DNA from: Methanoculleus sp.
GTDB taxonomy: Archaea; Halobacteriota; Methanomicrobia; Methanomicrobiales; Methanoculleaceae
Assembly: GCA_023230425.1 (NCBI GenBank)
Contig: JALNXI010000162.1
Location: 1 to 5,166 of the forward strand
DNA length: 5,166 bases
Reading direction: 5' to 3'
Within the stretch, counting starts at the first letter, position 1. Each line of letters starts with the position of its first letter. Shown one piece after another: positions 4,270-5,166 of the stretch. The position numbers and the translations under genes were made by a program. The notes beneath the pieces were generated by a model that searched no databases, had not been told where the DNA came from, and saw only the letters and a program-made list of their open reading frames with translations.

Positions 4270-5166
4270 TACATGGGTCTTTGCTGCGGTAACGCTGGTA
4301 TATCTCGTCGCCATTATCGGTCTCGGGTATCTCGGCTACCGCCAGACGAAGAGCGATGACGACTATATGGTTGCCGGCAGGAGCGTCCATCCTGTAATTC
4401 TTGCCCTCTCTTATGGAGCGACCTTCATCAGCACGTCTGCCATCATCGGTTTCGGGGGGGTTGCGGCGCAGCTCGGCATGGGAATGATCTGGCTGACCGT
4501 CCTGAATATCGGGCTTGGCATTCTCATTGCATTCGTCATCTTCGGGAAACGGACCCGCAAGATCGGGAATGCGCTCCATGCCGTGACTTTCCCGGACCTG
4601 ATGGGGAAGTGCTACGGGTCGCCGTTCATGCAGCATGCAGCAGGGCTGGTCATCGTCATCGGTATGCCGCTGTATACGGCGGCGATCCTGATCGGCGGAG
4701 CCCAGTTCATCACGAGCACGCTGCAGATCCCGTATAACACCTCGCTCATCGCGTTTGCCGCGATCGTCGCCCTCTACGTGGTGCTGGGCGGGCTGATCGC
4801 CGTCATGTACACGGACGCGCTCCAGGGCGGGATCATGTTCGTCGGGATGCTCGTCCTTCTCGTGCTCACCTATGTCCATCTCGGCGGCATCGCTGAGGCG
4901 AACAGTGCCCTCGCAGCGATGTCGGACCTCGTCCCGCAGTCGCTCGCCGCCGGGGGGATGACCGGATGGGCTTCCATGCCGGCGCTCGGGTCACCCATCT
5001 GGCTCACGCTGGTGACGACGCTCGTTCTCGGGGTGGGGATCGGGGTGCTGGCGCAGCCTCAACTGGTCGTCCGGTTCATGACCGTCAAGGACAGCCGGTC
5101 GCTGAACCGTGCGGTCTTCGTCGGCGGGCCCTTCATCCTGATAATGACCGGGGTGGCCTTCACGGT
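4259..5166 (+). CDS. Sodium:solute symporter (SSS family), N-terminal 302 residues, cut by window edge
   Basis: The protein begins MAVDTWVFAAVTLVYLVAII. The first helix is at about 6-27, followed by the family's DDYMVAGRSVHPVILALSYG (33-52), equivalent to the D-Y-F-L-A-G-R-S motif. The next helix, with ATFISTSAIIGFGG (54-67), is the broken, substrate- and sodium-lining helix of LeuT-fold transporters. Further helices lie near 76-96, 127-150, 162-180, 188-206, 247-267 and 286-302. YVVLGGLIAVMYTDALQG at 173-190 is the family hallmark (Y-x3-G-G-L-x-A-V-x2-T-D-x2-Q-G). Full members have about 470-550 residues and 13 helices, so roughly 40% is missing on the right. Cytoplasmic membrane uptake of an organic solute with sodium is expected; candidates such as proline, pantothenate or acetate cannot be separated from this part. 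ATG at 4259 has a good ribosome binding site and overlaps the small gene by 11 bases, so the two are cotranscribed. Confidence 0.93.
   Translation, partial: MAVDTWVFAAVTLVYLVAIIGLGYLGYRQTKSDDDYMVAGRSVHPVILALSYGATFISTSAIIGFGGVAAQLGMGMIWLTVLNIGLGILIAFVIFGKRTRKIGNALHAVTFPDLMGKCYGSPFMQHAAGLVIVIGMPLYTAAILIGGAQFITSTLQIPYNTSLIAFAAIVALYVVLGGLIAVMYTDALQGGIMFVGMLVLLVLTYVHLGGIAEANSALAAMSDLVPQSLAAGGMTGWASMPALGSPIWLTLVTTLVLGVGIGVLAQPQLVVRFMTVKDSRSLNRAVFVGGPFILIMTGVAFT

Noticed and set aside
4196..4879. 227-residue minus-strand open frame opposite the symporter
   Set aside because: Very rich in Asp, His, Arg and Glu, with no domain and no ribosome binding site. It is the antisense of a hydrophobic membrane-protein gene, which commonly gives long charged frames.

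Overview
The window looks like chromosomal DNA of a GC-rich methanogenic archaeon, most likely of the Methanomicrobiales (Methanoculleus-like). This is an inference. It rests on archaeal-style TATA elements about 40-45 bases upstream of start codons, strong GGAGG ribosome binding sites, high-GC codon use, and the protein families seen. No rRNA, tRNA, CRISPR array or insertion sequence was found.

Layout. Positions 1-3721 hold five genes, all on the minus strand. In transcription order they are: a two-half 'Gate' (nucleoside recognition domain) membrane protein (3721-2762); a small DUF1579-like protein that appears frameshifted near its C-terminus (2669-2241, restored frame to 2195); a single-domain SRPBCC/AHSA1-type protein (1940-1437); a double-domain SRPBCC protein (1270-299); and the N-terminus of a membrane-anchored alpha/beta hydrolase (238-1, cut by the window edge). 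Positions 3722-4140 are a 419-base divergent intergenic region. Positions 4141-5166 on the plus strand hold a 42-residue single-helix protein overlapping the start of a sodium:solute symporter (SSS family) that runs off the right edge.

How the parts relate. The DUF1579-like, SRPBCC and SRPBCC-SRPBCC genes each have their own TATA-like element and ribosome binding site, so the left half reads as neighbouring single-gene units rather than one tight operon. The two SRPBCC genes are paralogues. The second domain of the double protein and the stand-alone protein are about 60% identical by eye, and the similarity extends into their promoters and leaders. The double protein's linker matches the N-terminus of the stand-alone protein, which suggests gene fusion after duplication. 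The small protein and the symporter form a translationally coupled pair, probably subunit plus transporter, expressed from a clear TATA box (3963-3970) through a roughly 145-base leader with several inverted repeats.

Most notable for follow-up: the structured symporter leader, the SRPBCC duplication/fusion with its duplicated promoter, and the probable single-base frameshift in the DUF1579-like gene. I see no convincing wholly new multi-gene system. The leader is the best candidate for something undescribed.
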